Positions 48,101 through 59,879 of a DNA stretch of 64,000 nt are shown piece after piece. Positions within the stretch are counted from its first letter, which is position 1, and the number at the start of each line of letters is the position of its first letter. Below the pieces are notes generated by a model. That model saw nothing but the letters and a program-made list of their open reading frames with translations. It searched no databases and had not been told where the DNA came from. Position numbers and translations under genes: made by a program. The DNA comes from Thalassia testudinum (Eukaryota; Streptophyta; Magnoliopsida; Alismatales; Hydrocharitaceae), in assembly GCA_037157565.1 (NCBI GenBank), contig JAZHRO010000012.1:3622501-3686500 (forward strand), written 5' to 3'.

Positions 48101-50904
48101 CCCGGTTCCGAAAGAGTTTCTGCTTTGTGGGTTAGAGGTGAGGTGAGAGTGAAAGGGTCAGCTGGAATGTTAGCTGGTTGTGTAGTTGAGGTGGAAGGGT
48201 GAGAAAAAGTAGATTGTTCAGGAACCGTATTTACAGCAAAACAGGAACTTAATTGGGAAATCTGCAATGTTTCCTCCACAATGTTTTCTATTTCTGAATC
48301 CGAATCATCAAAGAAATCTGGTTCCTGGAATCGCCTAGAGGCTTGAAAAATGTCTAGGGTTACAGATTCACCGCCACACATGATCTTCATCTTTCCAGAA
48401 TCACAATCAATATTGGCGCGGGCGGTGGCTAAGAATGGTCTTCCAAGAATAATGGGGGCAAACTTAAGTGCTTCAGGTACCTCTATGTCCAGGACTAAAA
48501 AGTCTACAGCGAATAGACAATCTTTGACCCGGACAAGAACATCTTCAACAATTCCCCTTGGTTTAATCGTAGATCGGTCGGCTAATTGGAGAGTAACCTC
48601 AACAGGTTTCAATTCACCGATCTTAAATTCCTCAAAAATAATTGTGGGGATAAGATTAATTGAGGCACCAAGATCCAACAGAGCGCGATCAAATGAGGTA
48701 TCATTAATGATAACTTGGATTAGGGGGGCGCCGGGATCTTTTCTCTTAAGAGGCAGTCGGCTCTGCACAACTGAGCTGACTGTCTCTGGAAGAATCACCT
48801 TTCCTAAATTCTTGGGCTGCCTTTTTGGAGTACATAAATCTTTTAAGAATTTTGCATAGGCAGGGATATACTTAATGGCATCTAGGATAGGGATATTAAT
48901 TTCTACTTGCCCAAATAAATCCATTAATTCCTTCTCAGTGGGCTCAGATTTTGTTTTTTTCTTTTTTGAAGAGTGGAGGGCTTGTGGAATTGGGGCAGGG
49001 TTGCCCTGTTTTGCGTGAATTGGTTCCTGAACAATAGGAGGGGAAGAGTTAATCTGTGTGTCATTAGAGCGGGTTTCTTTAACAGGCAGGGTATTTTGAG
49101 TGGTTTTCCCATTCCTCAAGGTAACTGCATTTGCAGTCTGGTTGTTTCTAGGGTGAGGACGGGGAGCCTGGCTGTTATTGAAACCCGGCGGATGCTGAGG
49201 TGCTGGATGAATAGGTTGACTGTGATATCCACCTTGGAATTGACTCCTTTGATTGTTTGGGTTGGGCATGGGTTGGGATGGTAAATTCCCAATAGGTCGA
49301 TGATCAGGAGTAACCTTAACTTGTTGTTGTAAATTGGTAACCATGCGGGTTACTTCTGTCATTTGAGTCTGCATTCCTTGCAGAGTTTTCATGACCTGAT
49401 TATTAATATCATCCTGGGATGGTCCAGGTTGATACAAAGGTTGCCCATAATTCCCAAAATAGTTTTGTTTGGGAAGATAAATCGGATTCGGGTTTTTCCA
49501 GGAGTGATTCGGGTTAGTCCTCCAATTTTGATTGGAAATGTTGGAGGGGTTTCTAAATTGCTCCTGGAGAGCATAAATATTTTCCGAGGTGGAATCAACA
49601 ATATTTTGGTCAAAATTCCCGGTTAAATCTTGCGGGAAATCAGCCGGGAATTGCTGGTCAACAGATGTGGCATCGATATTGTGCAGATTCTCTCTTCGGA
49701 GAATGTGTGGGGGGTTAGTGTGTGGAGAGTGGACGTGTGGAGCTTGTTTGTTTGTGAGCTTTTCTTCTAATTTCTTTTGGTGAATTTGCATCTGGTCCAG
49801 TCGTTGAGCTAACATATATAAATCATCTTGTGTGACTGGAACAGAGGTGGTTTTGGAGTCAATTTCATGGACTCCATGTCTGGGGTTTTGTGATCTGCCA
49901 AAAGTGTCCATTGAAGTCATGTTAAATGAGTTTTCACTCATTTCTTCAAAGAGAAGATAGGCACTTTCGGCGTCTTTGTTAAGAAAATTGCCCCCACATG
50001 AGGCATCCACAAATCGTTTTAATTGATCTTCTAATCCATGATAGAAGATCTGCACTAGCTGCCATTGTGGAATTTCATGGTGGGGACAACTTCTTAGAAG
50101 TTCCTGAAATCTTTCCCAGGCTTCATGGAGGGGTTCACCAATTTTTTGTTGAAAGGTCGTTATAGATCTTCTTAATGCATTTGTTCGACCGATCGGAAAA
50201 TTTTTTTTAAGAAAAGCACTTTTTAATTGGGGCCAGGTGGTAATAGGACGCCCAACTGTTCTAAACCAATGTGATGCTTTGTCTTTGAGAGAGAGAGGAA
50301 AGAGTCTCATTAGCCACATGTCTTCCTGCACATGGCGGGAACGAGTGGTTTGAGCGAGGACAGTTAATTCCTCGAGATGACAAAAAGGGTCCTCTCTTGG
50401 AAGACCATGAAAATGCTTGATAAGGTTTAGAATAGCGGGTTTGATTTCAAAATCCCCTTGTGGTATGACCACCCCTGGTCTTTCCTCATAATTGGAAGGA
50501 TCATAGAAATCCTTAAGAGGAATAACAGGCTGTTGGCGAGGTGGTGGATTTTGTCCTTGATTAGCTAGGTTCGTGACAGTCCTAGCTAGATCTTCTTGAT
50601 TTTGTTGTAGTCGAGCCAAATGGTCGACCATTAATGCAAAGGGATTTGTATTATGGGTTATAATTGGAGGGCCACCTGGCCCTGCTGATATTTCTGGTTG
50701 CTCCAAGTTAGGAAGGTGAGGGAGGGTGGAGTCAGCTTGTGGGTCGGCTGACGGGTTAGAAGTGGAAGCAGAATTTTTTTGACGGCTTCCTGGGTTTTCC
50801 ATTTTTCTAGAAGACGAGGGGGAAGAAAACAATGATTTCTTGCTACGGGGGGCGAAATCAGATGGTCCCTCAAGGTGTGGCTTTTGGGACCGTCGCCCGT
50901 GCAT
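45196..50904 (-). CDS. gag-pol: Athila-type gag-pol polyprotein, intact, 1902 residues
   Basis: One uninterrupted frame encodes the structural and replication proteins of the retrotransposon. Start: MHGRRSQKP matches the MFGRR-x-QNP start of B and C. Gag core at about 150-300 ([47 protein letters not shown]). A proline/asparagine-rich linker (about 380-640) has [12 protein letters not shown], as in Athila gag. No CCHC zinc knuckle is visible. Protease: [12 protein letters not shown] (742-753), DLG in place of the usual D(S/T)G. RT about 1020-1250: [22 protein letters not shown] (1183-1186). RNase H: TDAS (1331), EKEL (1371), YTDHS (1396), D1441. Integrase: HHCC finger H1536/H1543/C1574/C1577, catalytic D1606, D1665 and E1701 with 35 residues between the last two. 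The protein is presumably cut by its own protease. All catalytic residues are present. Confidence 0.97.
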   Translation of the reverse strand: MHGRRSQKPHLEGPSDFAPRSKKSLFSSPSSSRKMENPGSRQKNSASTSNPSADPQADSTLPHLPNLEQPEISAGPGGPPIITHNTNPFALMVDHLARLQQNQEDLARTVTNLANQGQNPPPRQQPVIPLKDFYDPSNYEERPGVVIPQGDFEIKPAILNLIKHFHGLPREDPFCHLEELTVLAQTTRSRHVQEDMWLMRLFPLSLKDKASHWFRTVGRPITTWPQLKSAFLKKNFPIGRTNALRRSITTFQQKIGEPLHEAWERFQELLRSCPHHEIPQWQLVQIFYHGLEDQLKRFVDASCGGNFLNKDAESAYLLFEEMSENSFNMTSMDTFGRSQNPRHGVHEIDSKTTSVPVTQDDLYMLAQRLDQMQIHQKKLEEKLTNKQAPHVHSPHTNPPHILRRENLHNIDATSVDQQFPADFPQDLTGNFDQNIVDSTSENIYALQEQFRNPSNISNQNWRTNPNHSWKNPNPIYLPKQNYFGNYGQPLYQPGPSQDDINNQVMKTLQGMQTQMTEVTRMVTNLQQQVKVTPDHRPIGNLPSQPMPNPNNQRSQFQGGYHSQPIHPAPQHPPGFNNSQAPRPHPRNNQTANAVTLRNGKTTQNTLPVKETRSNDTQINSSPPIVQEPIHAKQGNPAPIPQALHSSKKKKTKSEPTEKELMDLFGQVEINIPILDAIKYIPAYAKFLKDLCTPKRQPKNLGKVILPETVSSVVQSRLPLKRKDPGAPLIQVIINDTSFDRALLDLGASINLIPTIIFEEFKIGELKPVEVTLQLADRSTIKPRGIVEDVLVRVKDCLFAVDFLVLDIEVPEALKFAPIILGRPFLATARANIDCDSGKMKIMCGGESVTLDIFQASRRFQEPDFFDDSDSEIENIVEETLQISQLSSCFAVNTVPEQSTFSHPSTSTTQPANIPADPFTLTSPLTHKAETLSEPGLQLELKPLPDSLKYVFLGPNQTLPLIINSGLTGAQEHKLLQVLSKYRKAIGWTLSDLKGIHPSYCTHRIFLEDDSRPSRQPQRRLNPSMQEVVKKEIIKWLDADIIYPISDSSWVSPTQVVPKKAGLTVVTNEKGENIATRTASSWRVCIDYRKLNTATKKDHFPLPFIDQILERLAGREFYCFLDGYSGYNQVAVHPEDQDKTTFTCPFGTFAFRRMPFGLCNAPATFQRCMLAIFSDLVGECLEVFMDDFSIFGDSFDHCLKNLERTLQKCIEVNLVLSWEKSHFMVQEGIVLSHVISKQGIAVDKAKIDAISKLPPPTTVKQIRSFLGHVGFYRRFIQNFSQISKPLSQLLTKDQPFDFNNKCLESFLRLKKEVTEAPIFQGPNWNSPFELMTDASDFAVGAVLGQRIGKKPVVIYYASKTLDDAQRNYTVTEKELLAIVFALEKFRSYLLGSRVTVYTDHSAIKYLLTKKDAKPRLIRWILLLQEFDLEIKDKAGLHNVVADHLSRLMTNDIMTPPDQFPDESILAATTLPWFAPIANYLATEQIPADWPKTKRDKFFADIKYYFWEEPDLFRICADQVIRRCVPDSEIHDILTHCHSMACGGHFSGKKTAAKILNAGFYWPSLHKDAHDFVRSCVRCQSICNMTRKDMMPLNPILEVEIFDVWGIDFMGPFINSGGYLYILVAVDYVSKWIEAIPTRTSDHRVVVEFLKKNIFSRFGIPKAIISDGGSHFTHSQFRHLLSKYGVNHKISTPYHPQTNGQAEVSNREIKNILQKTVRSDRKDWSTKLDDALWAYRTAFKTPLGMSPFRLIFGKACHLLVELEHRAFWAIKQLNMDLSDAGNHRKLQLTELEELRNFSYENARIYKDRTKKFHDKYIVRKHFDVNQRVWLFDARLRLFPGKLKSKWTGPFIVHKTYPYGAVDLFDPQTNSIFQVNGQRLKPYFDHTPKIPSESFNFTEPTTLDH

Positions 50905-52474
50905 GCACTACTTGGAAGAAATGGAGGGGAGGAGAAGAGATAGAGATGAGAGAAATGTGCACACAAGCAATCAAATTCTAGACCTAACTTAGTTGTGACT
51001 CCCTAAAAAAATAAATATGTAGGAATTAAGTAGTCAATAGTGAATACCCGTTCTATCAACAAATCTGGCCAGGTTGCTTAAGGGGAGGTTTGGGCCCAAA
51101 CGTTTCCCAGGGAAAACCCCAGGTGCTTGTACAAACCCGCGCCTGGTCGTTTGACACAGCCCCTCAGCCTGAACACCAGATATAGATGACAAAATTGGTA
51201 CTAACTAAAGAAAACTTAAGACCTAAATAGCAAGCCTAAGTTGATAAAGCCTTAGGGGTCAAGTTGCTACAAATTTTAATTAGGTCTAGGATGCTATAGT
51301 GCACATGGAATGTAGAGGGCGTTTATTGGGATGTGGCCCTGTTATTTGATTTTTTTGTGTGTGTGCAAGAATTGGAGAGTGGCTCCAATGAAAATCAAGT
51401 TGTCACACAATTTTTTTTTTTTTTTTTTGTATTTTTGTCTTTTAGGATTTGATTTAATTGAATGTATTTTAGGGTTTCTTTAGTTAACTTTTCAAACAAG
51501 TTTGAAAACCCACAATCAAAGGAAAACAAGTTGTATGGGTGATTGTATATTTCCTTTGAATTAATCCTCAAAAGAGAAAGAAAGAAACCCTAAGCCAATT
51601 ATCCCTAAGACAGAAATTTAACTACCAATGAGTTATTTTTTAGGCTTTCAGAATTAAGTAGTGGTCCAAACAAGTCAAACAACACCACTACTTTGAATAA
51701 AATCAAACAAGGATTCCAGAAAAGATTTTTGTAAGATTTTAGGAATTCGTTTGATAATTGTTTTGAATTTTTAATTGTACTGGTGTCAAAGTCCAGAAAT
51801 AATACCTGTGGGTATTATGAACTTTTTAGTACTACCACCGACCTCAGAAAATTTTTATGATTTTATATGATATATAAAATTTCACAAGGATTCCAGAAAG
51901 CTCAATTTCCCAAAAATTGGATGAGTATAAAAATTCTGAAAATTCACGGACAGTAGCAAAATAGGAAGATAAGAGGGTATGACCTCTCTACAATCCACGA
52001 ATTTTCAAAAATTAAATACAAACCCAATTGATTTGAAATTTGGAACAGATGTTCCTAACTTAATTGGGAATCACTCTATGAAATTTTATGATTTTAGGAG
52101 GCCTGGGGCGTTAGGAATCGATTTTTCAAGTCCGGACAGAAATCTGGACCCGAAAAATAGAACACCAATACTTGCAATGGAGTGGTGTTAAAGAAGCATA
52201 CAAGCAAACAATGGATTTTAAGATGCACCACTCCACTTAATTTAAGTGTTTAGGGTCCTGAAAGCCAAGTTTAATATATTTTTGGTAGTTTTAATTATTT
52301 ATGTGACCAGAAAGAGGAACCAACCTGAATTTTCGCGGGAAGAAAAGGATCTTTAAGCTCTCGCTTCCAGATTCCCGCTTTCCCGCTGTAGTTCCTGCAC
52401 ACACAAAAGAAAGAAAGAGAAGGGGATGAGATCCACTTCAAGCAAGAGAGAATGAGTTAATGCAAAGCCGTGCC
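50905..52474 (-). other. Leader of element A
   Basis: Non-coding sequence between primer binding site and gag, AT-rich, with a run of about 20 T on the plus strand at 51411-51429. No structured motif recognised. Confidence 0.6.
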
Positions 52475-52492
52475 TCCCCGGCAACGGCGCCA
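52475..52492 (-). promoter_or_regulatory. Primer binding site of element A (tRNA-Asp)
   Basis: The plus strand reads TCCCCGGCAACGGCGCCA, identical to the 3' end of plant tRNA-Asp, so the element RNA is fully complementary to it over 18 nt. It lies 5 nt from the LTR (52498). Confidence 0.92.
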
Positions 52493-52577
52493 AAAAGTGA
52501 TAGCGAAATGCGCGTGATTTGTAAAAGCAGTTTTTTAACGTCGTTGTAACACGCGAATCCGCTTTCGCTTTTAAAAT

Positions 52578-53819
52578 TTATATCCTAGATAGGGGAGTAT
52601 CTAGGGTCGTCCAAGGAGGCAAAAATTGCAATAATGATTCTCTTGCTTGGAATACAATCTCAACTTTCTTTTTAATATTTTTCAATATGTAATTTTTTTG
52701 TATTTTGAAAAGACGAGGGCAAACGGCAGATTGTAGCGAAAAGAACTAACACCTACAAATGATTAAAATTCTAAAAGATAGAAATATCTTCTTCCTAAGC
52801 TCACTCTAGGCAAGTGTAGGCCTAGGGTAATTAGGAAGAAGAGGTGAAATAAGTGCTAGAACCAAAACAAACAACTGCAATAAAAAGCTTAAAAGAAGGC
52901 AATTTTTGATTGAGTAGAATGAGTGTTCTTTTCAAGGACAAGTAGAGGAAAGCTTCTACTAGAATTGAACAATTTAAAAGCAAGAAAAGAAACACAAATC
53001 CTCTTGTAACAATGGTGAAGAAGGTTGTCTTCTTGCTCCAAGCCTAGCTGCTCCTTGGCTTGAAAAGAGGGCCTCCTTCTTCTCCTTCCTTGAGAGCTCC
53101 TCCAAGGTGGAAGCTACGACCTTTAATGCTCTCTCCAAAGGGGTGGGCGTGCACCACCCTTAAAACTCCTCCAAGGTGGCGTGACCACCTTCAAGATCTT
53201 ATATCCTAGATAGGGGAGTATCTAGGGTCGTCCAAGGAGGCAAAAATTGCAATAATGATTCTCTTGCTTGGAATACAATCTCAACTTTCTTTTTAATATT
53301 TTTCAATATGTAATTTTTTTGTATTTTGAAAAGACGAGGGCAAACGGCAGATTGTAGCGAAAAGAACTAACACCTACAAATGATTAAAATTCTAAAAGAT
53401 AGAAATATCTTCTTCCTAAGCTCACTCTAGGCAAGTGTAGGCCTAGGGTAATTAGGAAGAAGAGGTGAAATAAGTGCTAGAACCAAAACAAACAACTGCA
53501 ATAAAAAGCTTAAAAGAAGGCAATTTTTGATTGAGTAGAATGAGTGTTCTTTTCAAGGACAAGTAGAGGAAAGCTTCTACTAGAATTGAACAATTTAAAA
53601 GCAAGAAAAGAAACACAAATCCTCTTGTAACAATGGTGAAGAAGGTTGTCTTCTTGCTCCAAGCCTAGCTGCTCCTTGGCTTGAAAAGAGGGCCTCCTTC
53701 TTCTCCTTCCTTGAGAGCTCCTCCAAGGTGGAAGCTACCACCTTTAATGCTCTCTCCAAAGGGGTGGGCGTGCACCACCCTTAAAACTCCTCCAAGGTGG
53801 CGTGACCACCTTCAAGATC
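52578..53819. repeat. 621-bp tandem duplication in A 5' LTR
   Basis: Units 52578-53198 and 53199-53819, same breakpoints as in the 3' LTR, with one difference between units. Confidence 0.95.
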
Positions 53820-53999
53820 TCCTCCAAGATCTTCCTTGCCTGGCTTCTCCTTTGGCTGGCGTGACCCAAGAGAGAAGGGAAGAGGGGAAGGCACCAAGGG
53901 GACAGAATATCCCCTTAATCTTCTTCTTCTTCTTCTCTCTTGGACGTGGGATTCTTGGTGGAATATGAGAGTGAAATGGCTAGCCAAGGATGTTGGAGC

Positions 54000-54654
54000 A
54001 TAGCTAAGTTAAGCTAAGCTAAGCTAAGCTAAGCTAGCTTAGCTAATGGAGGAGTAGAGGAGAAGGTGTTGGAGCTAGGGTTTGGAGGAGGGAGCTGAGG
54101 AGAAGAAGTCTGGAGCTGGAGCTGGAGCTGGCTGCTGCTGAAGAGGCTGGCATGGGGCTACTCTAGCTGGCTTAGCTTGCTAGTTCTTTGCTAGTTGCTA
54201 AGCCAAGCTAAAGTGAGCTAGCTTCTACCAAAATGAGCTAAGGTGAGCTAGGTCTGGTGCTATCGGGGAGAATCAAGCTGGTTGAGGCAGCTAAGGTAGC
54301 ATAGCTCAACTGAGATGAGCTAAGCTGAATCCCGGGGAGCTGGACTTGAGCTTCCTGAGCTGAGATGAATTCTTCTTCAGCTGGCTGGAGTTGAGGAGCT
54401 GAATGTAGCTGGATCTGAGCTGGGGTGAACTCCTGTCAACTCAGCTGAGCTAGCTAGAGCTCCCTGTGAACTAGTGGGAGCTGAGGTGAGCTAGACTCAG
54501 CTAAGTTGAGCTGGATCTGAGCTGACTTGAGCTAGGGTGAGCTAAGGTGAACTCTCTTGAGCTGCCATCCAGCTGAGATTAGCTGAATGGAGCTGGGATG
54601 AGCTAACCCTAGTTCAAGTAAGCTAGGTTCCAGCTATGGTGAGCTAGATCAAGC
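54000..54654. repeat. AGCT-palindrome array in A 5' LTR
   Basis: Counterpart of 42826-43480. Confidence 0.9.
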
Positions 54655-54899
54655 TGGGTTCCAACTAGTCTGGGCTTCTCCTTCACCAATTGCCTTCTTG
54701 AGTGCTAGGGTTTTAGGGATCTGTGAATCTGTACATCCCTAACACTCACAAAAACACATTAAAACAATAATAAAAAATGCAATGCATGCCTATCCTAATT
54801 TATGCCTAAATGCAGCCCAAAAACCCGTTTGCAGAGTAAAATCCTAAGAGCTAGGTTAGTTTTAAAGCATAAAAAATGATGATAAACTGGTGTTTATCG

Positions 54900-54904
54900 T
54901 GGGT
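54900..54904. repeat. Target-site duplication TGGGT, right copy, of element A
   Basis: Matches 41319-41323. B's LTR resumes with GCTCACC. Confidence 0.9.
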
Positions 54905-55434
54905 GCTCACCACAATGAAGACTCCTGTCCGCCGGGTGTCTCCTCAGAGGAGGAGGGACAGCGTATGGAGGGAGATGGAGGAGAGGGTGGTGGCCTAGAA
55001 GGAGAAGTGCTGGGTTTTTGGCGTTGGACTAGGCTGCCTTTGCAAAGGAGCCGTGGCCTTTATAGAGGAAGAAGCCATGCACGGCCATGCCCTGGCTGTG
55101 CATGGCTCATGCATGGCCTTGTCTGGGAGAGGCAGCCGCAGGGATGGGCAGGAGCAGGGAATGGCACGTGAGGAAGAAAGGTGTTGTCCCATGCAGCCAC
55201 GGGAAGAGATTTCCAAATCAAATGGAAATAAAAATAAAGATGGGAATATTGCGAAGCAGTACTTGAGGAAAATGTGAATTGCGAGGCCATTTATTTCATT
55301 CTCCTCCCTTCTCAATTAAATGCATGCATGCATGTATTTTCACAAATGCAATTATGGAACCCTAATATGCATTGGTAATGCTAGGAAATAGCACAAGATG
55401 GCACAATTGTAGGTGTATTTTTGCAGTGCAATCA

Positions 55435-57136
55435 TAGCCCCGTGCCTAGCTTTTGCTAGTCCCTAGCAAAACATTTTTTTGTATTGTAGAAATGATCTTT
55501 AAGCTGAAGATTTTCTCCTGAGGCAACATTGGTGTGTTTATTGTTGGATATTGTGAGAACCAATTGTAGAGAAGACTACCAGTACTTTAAGTCTCACATG
55601 ACAAAGATCATCTCTCGACTAACCAGGACTCTTGATATTTAAACCTTAAGAACGATTTCCAGGACCCAGGAGGTTTTTGCCATATTCGAGAGCTCAAGAG
55701 GTTATGGCTTGTGCTTAGTGAAGGATCAAGACTGACCAGATGAACATTAAGACTCAAGCCCAGGGTTTCACAAATTTTTAAGTACAAGTTGGTCCCAGCT
55801 TCAGCTTGTGTTTTCGGATTGACCCTTAAGAAGATGATGGAAAACTCAACTCCCATTTTCTGACATTTGTGGCTCACAGGAAAACAAGGTATTTGTAACT
55901 TGCCCTGAAGAACTTCTTGTAGGGCAAAGACTTTACAGACATTTGTGAGATATACTGACTTATTTGCAACTTTTTTTTTCGAAACACGTGTCAGTATATC
56001 TCTTACAAATTTTTTTGAAGGAGCACACTTTTCTTTTTGGTGGGAGAGTTTCTTTTTGGTGGAAAGAGTCGTTCCTAAACACAAGACTAAAGCTTGGGAT
56101 AAAAAGTCTACCTGCGCGCACAGGTAAGGACTCCACCTTCCCTAATGAACACTAGGGTTGGATCTTATGTTCACCTGGTCTTTCCTGATATGTGTAGTGT
56201 GAACCAAGTTTACTTAAGCTCTCAAGTAAAAGCAAACCAACGGATCCTGTACTGGTGTCTCAGGTACAAGAATACGTCCTTAGCTAGGAGAGATTCTGAT
56301 CTATTTTGTCAATGCTTAAGTGAATTAAGCCCGAGCCTGAGCGAATCAAGCTTCTGTGGCCTGGAAAGTCTTCAAAACAGAGGTTGAATATCCATAAACA
56401 CTTATTGTATTTTTGTTTCAGCTTTCAGATCATTACTAAACACCATTTTATTATTATTATTATTATATATTATATATATATATATTTCTTTTTCTTGCAT
56501 ATTTATAAATATGTGGGAACTACATGATACCATAAAATACCTAGATCATATGGATGCCTATCCACCCCCCCATGCCAAACAATGCTATGTCCTCATATGC
56601 ATGCAGGGAAAGGTAGAGAAAGGATGAAAGATCTGGTAACAAGAGTTGAGGTGCAGGGTATATAGTAGGGTGTTGGGTGGGTGGATGGTGGTTGGTGAAG
56701 TGAAAAGTGAAGAGATCGTGATAGCGGCGTGAAAAGTGATGGTGGAAGGTGAAAGATCTGGCATTTCCTGGGACGAGGGTGTCCCATGCGGATTAGAAAA
56801 TAGATTAAGAGGAAGAAGTTGGCCCTTAGATTGGCCAAGAAGAGGGGCTCTTTGGATAGATGGATCCAAAAGGGAAAAGCCCTAGTGAGTAGGATATGGC
56901 CTCAAGGTCCCAGTGTGGAGTTGCAAATCCGCCTGATTTGGCTGGAAAGAAAGGGCAATCCAGTCTTCAAGAGTGTGGACCAGTGGTGAGTAGCCCGGAT
57001 ATGACTCAGACCACGAGGTACGGGAAGCGGAGAAAACCTCGTCAGAAGTCTGGCCAGGAGAAGGTACGGGACAAGGGAGGGATGGGGGAACGTCACAATA
57101 TGAGTTGGTCAGGCAGTCATCAATGTTTATAGGTAA
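55435..57136 (-). other. 3' region of element B, without pol
   Basis: Starts with the polypurine-like site (55435-55446) and the CTTTTGCTAGTCCCTAGCAAAAC-like sequence shared with A and D (shown here as TTTTGCTAGTCCCTAGC). A TTA/TA microsatellite is at about 56448-56485. No RT, RNase H or integrase motif is present in any frame I could follow. A 158-codon open stretch at 55608-56084 starts with TTG and has no recognisable domain. Confidence 0.65.
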
Positions 57137-59879
57137 TCAGCAGCAGTTTGAATAGGTCCCAATTAGTCCGATACATGCACTGACGGTCATGTCCTCGTCA
57201 GATGTGTCATCCTTGATGCAATCGCAATCAAAGTTCTTGGCTACCTTCAAGATGTTAAATATGAGCTTTTCAGATCCAACGGCAATCTCAATACAGCCTG
57301 ACTCGCAGTCGATAAGGGCACGGGCTGTGGCCAAGAAAGGTCGACCAAGGATGATCGGACAATCAGAAAGTGAGCTAGGAACTTCCATATCTAAAATAAG
57401 AAAGTCAATAGGAAAACAGAGACTGTTGACCCTAATCACCACGTCTTCCACCACACCCTTTGGGATTTTGACAGAACGATCTGCCAATTATAACGTGACA
57501 GGGGTGGGTTTCAGATTTCCCAAGGAAAATTTTTCGAGCATGATGGTTGGTATAAGATTATGGAAGATCCTAGATCAAGCAGGGCACGGTTAAAATTGCA
57601 GCCTTGGATGCTACAGGAAATGAGCGGTGTGCCCGAATCTTTCTGCATTGGTGGTAGGTTTGACAGTATAGCACAACTCGCATGAGGCAAGAGAACCACC
57701 GGATTCTTGGTTTTCTTTGACTGTCGCCTAGGTATTGTGTAGTCTTTGAAAAAACGGGCGACAGTAGGTATGTGATCGATAGCCTCGAGCAAGGGTACCT
57801 TGATTTCTACATCCCTGAACAAATTACGCAGGTTATCAAAGGCCTGCGTATCTTTCTTTTTGCCTTTTGGCTCCCTCAGTAGAGCCTCAGGGAATGGGAT
57901 TGATTCTGGCAACAATTTGGGTGTATCATCCTCTCGTGAATGCGGTGCACATCTTGAATGAGAGGGCGACGAAGAAGATGGGCCAGGATCAGGTCGAGGC
58001 GGATCGACAGTCTGCTTGCCGCTCCTCGTAGTGATAGCATTGGACGATGCGGGTCCAGTGGGATCATACGACGGAGGAGGGTTCGCAATAGGGACATAAG
58101 AGTGAGGTGCTGCAGTGGGATTAGCCTGAAATCCTGGTGGAATGCTCGGAGCTTGCAGAATATGATGAACCTGCCCCTGAGAAGGTCGTACCTGTGGTTG
58201 AGGACCACAAGGTACGAAATTTCGTGGGTTTGGGACAGGTTGGGCAGGAAGAGTGCCTTGAGATCGAGTCTCCATGTGTAGTTGACTGATCTCAGCATTT
58301 TACTGCGCCAATTGGTGCTGAAGAGAGGTCATGTTCTCTTCATGGTGCTTTGACATATTCGTTATCATTCGCATCAATTTGTCAAGAGGACTTGATGTGT
58401 CTTCGATTTACGAAACGTAAGGGCCTGATGGCGGATTCGCCATAAGATTAGACTGGGCCCTTGGGATGACGGGTGCGGACGGTCGCATTGGTCCACCCGC
58501 GGGGTTTTGGCGCTGCGGGTTGTTGGACCATGAGAAGTTCGGATGATTGCACCACCCTGGGTTATACGTGGTAGAGAACAGGTTATTCCCCAGGGTGCAA
58601 GCGTCTTCTATGCCAGAAGTCGCGTCCGCATGTAAGTATGCGTCCAAGCACATGGAGGCTTGGTCCTCCGTGTAGAAATACTGGCTTGTAGAAGCCAGTT
58701 CCACATGACTTACCGAGTCGCTTGGCGCGACACTCGGTAAGGAAGGTCTTAAAGGGTTTCTCAGGATAAGCCTGGTGTTGGAAGAATTTGGATTGTGACG
58801 AAGTGGTGAAGAGGTGGTGTTTGCCATAGAACGGGTGGGGTTGGCCAAAAGCTCGTCTAGCTTCTTGTGCACGACAGAGACTTCATCCAGTTTTTGTGCA
58901 ATAAGGCTTAGATCAATGGATGAATGGGAGGGTCCCGTGTCAACTTCGTAGACATTTCAGGGCTGGCTAGTACGATTAAAGGTGACAATGGAAGCATTGT
59001 TCATCGAGCTTTCACTCATATTTTCAAACAATTCAAAGGCTTCATTCTCATCTTTATTCACAAAGTTCCCTCCGCAGGAAGCATCTGCTATCTACTTTAA
59101 AGTCTTATTTAGCCCATAGTAGAAAATTTGGGCTATATGCCACTTAGGCAGACCGTGGTGAGGACACTTCCTGAGGAGGTCGTTATACCTCTCCCATGCC
59201 TCATGAAATTGTTCACCGTTTTGTTGCGTAAATGAAGTGATAGCACGGAGAAGTGCATTGGTTCGCTCGATTGGGAAGAACTTCTTGAGAAACGCTGTTC
59301 GCATCTCTTCCCAAGAGTGGATGGTTCTCCCAAGGGTGTGTAACCACTACGAAGCTTTATCCCACAATGAAAATGGGAACATTTTCATGAGGACTATAGG
59401 TAACCTGACATTTCTTAGTTTAACCGTTTCAGCCAATCGGTTTAGGTCTTCCAAGTGGAGAAAAGGATCTTCACTTGCAAGACCATGGAAGTGAAAATTT
59501 ATTAGGCCAATTATGTTAGGTTTCAGTTCAAAGTTGTCCCCGCCCATGGGGACCTAAATTTGTCCTATGGTTTCTGTAGCAGCGGGATTCTGATAAGAGC
59601 TAAGAGACCTAGGCTCCTCCCATTCGGGAGGGTTCTGCATTTCCTCCAATGTTTCCTGAATGGCTTTGATTTGCTCATTATACATTTCCATTTAGCTTGA
59701 AGGAGGGTTATGGGATCTAAAGCTCCACCACCTGGTGGGTTCTGAGGGTGGTTTCCTCCCTTGGGATTTGGGGGTGGGCGTGCAGCCATGTTTATGGAGG
59801 AGGAGGATGATTTGACTTCTTTTCTAAATTTATCAGGCAATTCAAACAGTTCAGGGTTTTGTGACCTCCTCCCAAACAT
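57137..59879 (-). pseudogene. gag: Element B gag and protease, disabled
   Basis: Starts MFGRRSQNPELFELPD. The segments follow C's gag and A's gag: FELKPNIIGLINFHFHGL, MKMFPFSLWDKAS, FLKKFFPIE, EAWERYNDLLRKCPHHGLP, NPGWCNHPNFSW, then a proline-rich part. Protease (57137-57600) has LLDLGSSI, ADRSVKIPKGVVEDVV and [20 protein letters not shown], then ends. Breaks: a one-base loss near 59698; stops at 59347, 59092, 58957, 58408, 58300 and 57488 (lowest base of each codon); and a frame change near 57510-57570. All six listed stops are explained by C-to-T changes in CAA, CAG or CGN codons of the relatives (CAG to TAA at 58300 also needs a G-to-A). No CCHC knuckle is seen. Gag would form the particle; this copy cannot. 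Confidence 0.9.

Larger units (their letters stand above)
41324..54899 (-). mobile_element. Element A: full-length Athila-lineage LTR retrotransposon, 13.6 kb
   Basis: Complete element: 3' LTR (41324-43725), polypurine tract, 3' region, one open gag-pol frame (45196-50904), leader, tRNA-Asp primer binding site and 5' LTR (52498-54899), flanked by TGGGT. The LTRs are the same length (2402 bp) and I counted about six differences. Integrase wording such as [11 protein letters not shown], and gag wording such as [16 protein letters not shown], place it in the Athila lineage of Ty3/gypsy. It lies inside an LTR of element B. Confidence 0.95.
52498..54899 (-). mobile_element. 5' LTR of element A, 2402 bp
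   Basis: Collinear with the 3' LTR, offset 11174. Differences seen: in the first 621-bp unit (GCTACGACC here, GCTACCACC there), GTAGCATAGC/GTAGCTTAGC, TTAGCTG/TTAGTTG, GAGCTAGATC/GAGCTGGATC, GAGTGCTAGG/GAGTTCTAGG, and the outermost base (G here, A there). Same tandem duplication (52578-53819) and AGCT array (about 54000-54654). Confidence 0.95.
36075..55434 (-). mobile_element. 3' LTR of element B, split by a solo LTR and element A
   Basis: Three pieces, 36075-37728, 40371-41323 and 54905-55434, add up to about 3.1 kb and align end to end with B's 5' LTR and with C's LTR. On the element strand the LTR starts TGATTGCACTGC at 55434, just after a polypurine-like GGCACGGGGCTA. It ends at 36075 with CACCAGA where B's other LTR has CACCACA. 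The first interruption is a solo LTR (duplication GTCGG); the second is element A (duplication TGGGT). Confidence 0.85.

Noticed and set aside
55608..56084. 158-codon minus open stretch in B's 3' region as a possible env-like gene
   Set aside because: It begins with TTG, has no signal peptide, membrane segment or glycoprotein-like cysteines, and no counterpart in A or D.
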